Shown here one piece after another: positions 5,512 to 7,628 of a DNA stretch of 7,628 bases. The notes below the pieces were generated by a model, which saw only the letters and a program-made list of their open reading frames with translations, did not search any database and was not told the origin of the DNA. How positions within the stretch are numbered: the first letter of the stretch is position 1; every line of letters begins with the position of its first letter. The stretch comes from Bacteroidota bacterium (GTDB lineage: Bacteria; Bacteroidota; Bacteroidia; Bacteroidales; VadinHA17), in the NCBI GenBank assembly GCA_006227095.1, contig SBFZ01000093.1, positions 1-7,628 of the forward strand, in the 5' to 3' direction. A program made the translations under genes and the position numbers.

Positions 5512-7179
5512 TTATACTTTACTTAACGGGAAGATGAGTGAAATTGTGGTTCCTTTGCCAATGGCGGAATCAACCTCAATCTTTCCCTTGTGGTTTGTGA
5601 CTATCCCGTGAACTATGGCCAGGCCCAGGCCAGTGCCTCTTGCATCACGCTTGGTTGTGAAGAAGGGTTCAAAAATGTGGGGTATATCATCAGATGCTAT
5701 CCCGGAACCATTGTCTGATATCTCCAGCCTTACGTGGTTTTCGTCAGGATTCCTGGTCCGGATGATTATCTCCCCCTTCTCTGAAACAGCTTCTGATGCA
5801 TTGACAAGGATTGCAATGCAGGCCTGTTTAATCTGGTTCGGACTGCACCAGATGGTATCATTTACTGCTGACAGGTCAGTAAGCAGGGATATATTGGCAA
5901 TTTTGATGTGGTGAAGCATTAATTCATACGTACCCCTGACTATCATGTTCAGGTTCTTCTCTTCAAAATCATCCTGATCCTTGCGCGAAAAATCAAGAAG
6001 ACCCCTGACAATGTCACCACACCTTTTGGTCTCAGTCTCAATGAGCCTCAGCTGCCTCAGGACATTTTCCTTTTTGCCTGGAGTAAGGTCCTGGTTGTCA
6101 ATCTGCTTGTATATGAGCTTTGTATATATGAGAATTCCTGAAAGCGGGTTATTGATCTCATGCGCCACAGAAGCAGAGAGTTTGCCAAGTGAGGCTATCC
6201 TTTCAACATTGATAAGTTCATTCTGAACCTCAGAGAGCTCTTCTGACTTTTTCTGGACCTTGTATTCGAGCTGTTTTGACCAGTTCTCCAGTTCTTTTGT
6301 AGCCCTGTCAATATGATCAAGCATGTTGTTGAATGCCGTTGAGACCTTTTTCATGTCGTCAAGCAGGTAAGGGCCGATATCAAGCCTGGTTTGAACTTCA
6401 CCGGCTGAAACGGCCTCGCTTGCTGCAATGATGCTGTGAAGCGGATCTTTTATCCTTCTCCTGGTGAAATATACAAATACACTTATGACTGCCGCGGTTA
6501 TAACCAGCGCAAGGACAAGGAAATCAACCGATGACTTCTGAAGGGCATTGTCAAGATCCCTGAGAGGCATCCTGATGATGAGGGATCCGAGGATTTCCTC
6601 ATTATCTGTATGTGCATGGCAGGCAGCAGTGTAGCAGGACATTTCATTCAGGATCGGGCGTCTGATAAGAAGGTGTCTCTGTCCCGGTTTGCCGGGGTTC
6701 ATGCTGCAGTCACTCTTCTCATCGATTATCATGTAACTGCGCTCTCTCCCGGAAAACATGTCACTCAGATCGGAATGACATGCAATACAGTCAGGATTGC
6801 TGTGATTTCCTGATTCAGAAGTGAATGAAGAATAAGCGAGGTAATTGTTCTGGTCATAGAGGTTGACGTCATCAATGCCAGGCATCGTGTTTATTATGTC
6901 AAGTGTGCCGTGAAGCGTACTCTTGTCATTTTCAAGCATCGACTGATAGAGGGAACCCTCCACTATGGCACCTATATTGTTTCCGTTCTGCTTAAGGACG
7001 GTGTGGAAATACTTTACATAGAGGGTTCTGAAAATGACACTGAATGAGATGAAAAGAACCAGTGATGCCACCGTGATTATGGCGACAGCCCTTCCGTAGA
7101 TTGTTGATCTGAACCTGAAATAGCTTAGGATCCTGTGCCACAGCCCGCCTGAACCTGCCTTATCACCTGATTTTTTCAT
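5512..7179 (-). CDS. Membrane histidine kinase with a periplasmic diheme c-type sensor domain
   Basis: With the ATG at 7179 the protein has 555 residues. TM1 lies at about 32-54 and TM2 at about 219-238, enclosing a periplasmic region of about 165 residues. That region has the heme-c motif C131-I-A-C-H135 and a second, cytochrome-c3-like CX4CH, C182-YTAA-C187-H188, in the context [23 protein letters not shown] domain (about 239-292) and coiled coil lead to HisKA with H340 ([12 protein letters not shown]). The HATPase domain follows, with N460, the G1 box D489-N-G-S-G-I, the F box FEPFFTTK and the G2 box GTGLGLAI (515-522). Similar sensors are familiar in deltaproteobacterial kinases. The likely signal is redox state or a gas ligand at the hemes (inference). 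A longer frame from GTG 7248 exists, but its first 23 codons run through a perfect palindrome and do not look like protein. The SD-like AGAAGGA is 15 bases from the ATG. It is the first gene of the kinase-regulator-protease unit. Confidence 0.94.
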   Translation of the reverse strand: MKKSGDKAGSGGLWHRILSYFRFRSTIYGRAVAIITVASLVLFISFSVIFRTLYVKYFHTVLKQNGNNIGAIVEGSLYQSMLENDKSTLHGTLDIINTMPGIDDVNLYDQNNYLAYSSFTSESGNHSNPDCIACHSDLSDMFSGRERSYMIIDEKSDCSMNPGKPGQRHLLIRRPILNEMSCYTAACHAHTDNEEILGSLIIRMPLRDLDNALQKSSVDFLVLALVITAAVISVFVYFTRRRIKDPLHSIIAASEAVSAGEVQTRLDIGPYLLDDMKKVSTAFNNMLDHIDRATKELENWSKQLEYKVQKKSEELSEVQNELINVERIASLGKLSASVAHEINNPLSGILIYTKLIYKQIDNQDLTPGKKENVLRQLRLIETETKRCGDIVRGLLDFSRKDQDDFEEKNLNMIVRGTYELMLHHIKIANISLLTDLSAVNDTIWCSPNQIKQACIAILVNASEAVSEKGEIIIRTRNPDENHVRLEISDNGSGIASDDIPHIFEPFFTTKRDARGTGLGLAIVHGIVTNHKGKIEVDSAIGKGTTISLIFPLSKV

Positions 7180-7209
7180 TGCGGATGATATTAGTCCTTC
7201 TTGCAAAGC

Positions 7210-7251
7210 CCTGTGTTCAGCTGCCCCGGACCGGAGGCAGCTGAACACAGG
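7210..7251. repeat. Perfect 16-bp inverted repeat (hairpin/palindrome) in the kinase leader
   Basis: CCTGTGTTCAGCTGCC (7210-7225) and GGCAGCTGAACACAGG (7236-7251) are perfectly complementary over all 16 positions. The 10-base loop CCGGACCGGA is itself two copies of CCGGA. It ends 30 bases before the kinase ATG on the - strand. In RNA it would form a very stable GC-rich stem just ahead of the SD-like AGAAGGA. There is no U-tract after it in the operon direction, so it is not a plain terminator. It may be a leader structure, an attenuator, a protein-binding palindrome or a dispersed palindromic repeat. Confidence 0.85.
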
Positions 7252-7324
7252 AAGTGTGTAAATTTTCTACAATGTACAAAAAAATCGTTTACTGAAGTGA
7301 CCCGATCAGTAATGCGCAGGGTAA

Positions 7325-7435
7325 TTATCCGAGGAACTCCTTCCGGAAGCTGTTGCACACATCGTCATGCATTGAAGCCAGATTAAAGCCTTTGAAATAC
7401 AGGTCCTTGAAGGAATTTTGCCTGTCAATATCCAT
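7325..7435 (-). CDS. Possible small protein of 36 residues upstream of the kinase gene
   Basis: An ATG (7433-7435) to TAA (7325-7327) frame encodes 36 residues starting MDIDRQNSFKDLYFKGFN and ending CNSFRKEFLG. Third codon positions are GC-rich compared with the flanking AT-rich DNA, and the composition (aromatic, Lys and Asp rich) looks protein-like. The frame stays open upstream of the ATG for only six codons before TGA (7454-7456), so a decayed or frameshifted longer gene is also possible. There is no SD; an imperfect TATTTG promoter-like string lies just upstream. I do not recognise the sequence. It may be a real small protein on the same strand as the kinase, or chance. Confidence 0.3.
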   Translation of the reverse strand: MDIDRQNSFKDLYFKGFNLASMHDDVCNSFRKEFLG

Positions 7436-7507
7436 AAACAGGAAGTCAAATATTCAAGGATTGTTTTATTTTCATTACACACTGCCGGTGTCAGCCTGAT
7501 AGTGATC

Positions 7508-7628
7508 TCACATGTGTGAGTCAATGAATCTCATCTGGAACTCTTCCCAGATTTCCGGGCCGAACTCTTCGAGAAGGCCTTCCCTGAGCTCACCGCCGTC
7601 CTGCAGTACAACGCAGGCCAGTCTTGCT
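7508..7628 (-). CDS. C-terminal end of an unidentified gene, truncated by window edge
   Basis: On the - strand an open frame enters from beyond the window and ends at TGA (7508-7510). The 39 visible residues include ARLACVVLQDGGELREGLLE, then EFGPEIWEEF and the end FIDSHM. Codon choice (frequent CTG, GAA/GAG, GGC) matches the confident genes, and the acidic amphipathic pattern looks like a real C-terminus. I cannot name the family from this fragment. The gene reads towards the kinase operon, with 328 bases between its stop and the kinase ATG, so it is probably a separate transcription unit. Confidence 0.6.
   Translation of the reverse strand, partial: ARLACVVLQDGGELREGLLEEFGPEIWEEFQMRFIDSHM

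Larger units (their letters stand above)
7180..7507 (-). other. Upstream region of the kinase operon, 328 bases
   Basis: Reading towards the kinase, this region holds the end of the partial gene's terminator zone, a possible 36-codon ORF (7325-7435), an AT-rich stretch with a T7 run (- strand) at about 7278-7284, and a perfect inverted repeat (7210-7251). An SD-like AGAAGGA lies at 7195-7201. The kinase-operon promoter is probably in 7255-7324. A candidate -7 box, TTTTTTTG (about 7277-7284 on the - strand), matches TAnnTTTG at all but the second position but has no clear -33 partner. No GG-N10-GC sigma-54 element was found by eye. Confidence 0.4.

Noticed and set aside
7180..7248. N-terminal extension of the kinase from GTG 7248
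   Set aside because: The 23 extra codons run partly through the perfect inverted repeat and do not resemble a kinase N-terminus. The ATG at 7179 gives a normal short cytoplasmic lead into TM1.
7306..7524. A 72-codon - strand frame upstream of the kinase
   Set aside because: It overlaps, in other frames, both the better-supported partial gene end (7508-7628) and the 36-codon frame. Its Cys/Thr/Ser-rich translation looks random.

Overview
The window looks like a piece of a Bacteroidota (probably Bacteroidales-like) chromosome from an environmental lineage. This is inferred from weak or absent Shine-Dalgarno sequences, A-rich translation starts, a TAnnTTTG-type promoter box, a Bacteroidota-style lipoprotein signal, and a YggS-type gene abutting a 'dihydroorotate dehydrogenase-like' gene. 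No rRNA, tRNA, CRISPR array, transposase or phage gene was seen. Every stretch over 300 bases without a confident gene is described in the feature list.

Left part (1-1486, + strand): the 3' portion of a YggS/PLPBP-family PLP-binding protein gene, cut by the window edge, followed one base later by a DHOD-like flavoprotein. The flavoprotein keeps the FMN-binding lysines but has lost the catalytic Cys at the usual position. A structured, U-tract-free hairpin region follows in the convergent gap.

Middle part (1606-3608): a small, all-helical HEAT-like hypothetical protein on the - strand is divergent from a two-gene + strand unit. That unit encodes an uncharacterised lipoprotein of 306 residues and, six bases on, a small secreted protein with four cysteines. 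The divergent gap holds a good TAAATTTG promoter box for the - strand gene.

Right part (3595-7179, - strand): a tightly packed unit read right to left. It encodes a membrane histidine kinase whose periplasmic sensor carries two c-type heme attachment motifs (CIACH and CYTAACH), then after 10 bases an NtrC-type sigma-54 response regulator (receiver, AAA+ with GAFTGA, Fis-type HTH), then after 20 bases an archaemetzincin-family zinc protease. The likely logic is that heme-based redox or ligand sensing in the periplasm leads to phosphorylation of the regulator and activation of sigma-54 promoters. The protease sits in the same transcript, but its role there is unknown. Upstream of the kinase is a perfect 16-bp inverted repeat, a possible 36-residue small ORF, and the C-terminal end of another - strand gene running off the window.

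The most interesting items are the diheme sensor/sigma-54/archaemetzincin unit, the long perfect palindrome in the kinase leader, and the DHOD-like enzyme lacking its catalytic base. I found no clear sigma-54 promoter in the intergenic regions by eye, so the regulator's targets probably lie outside this window.
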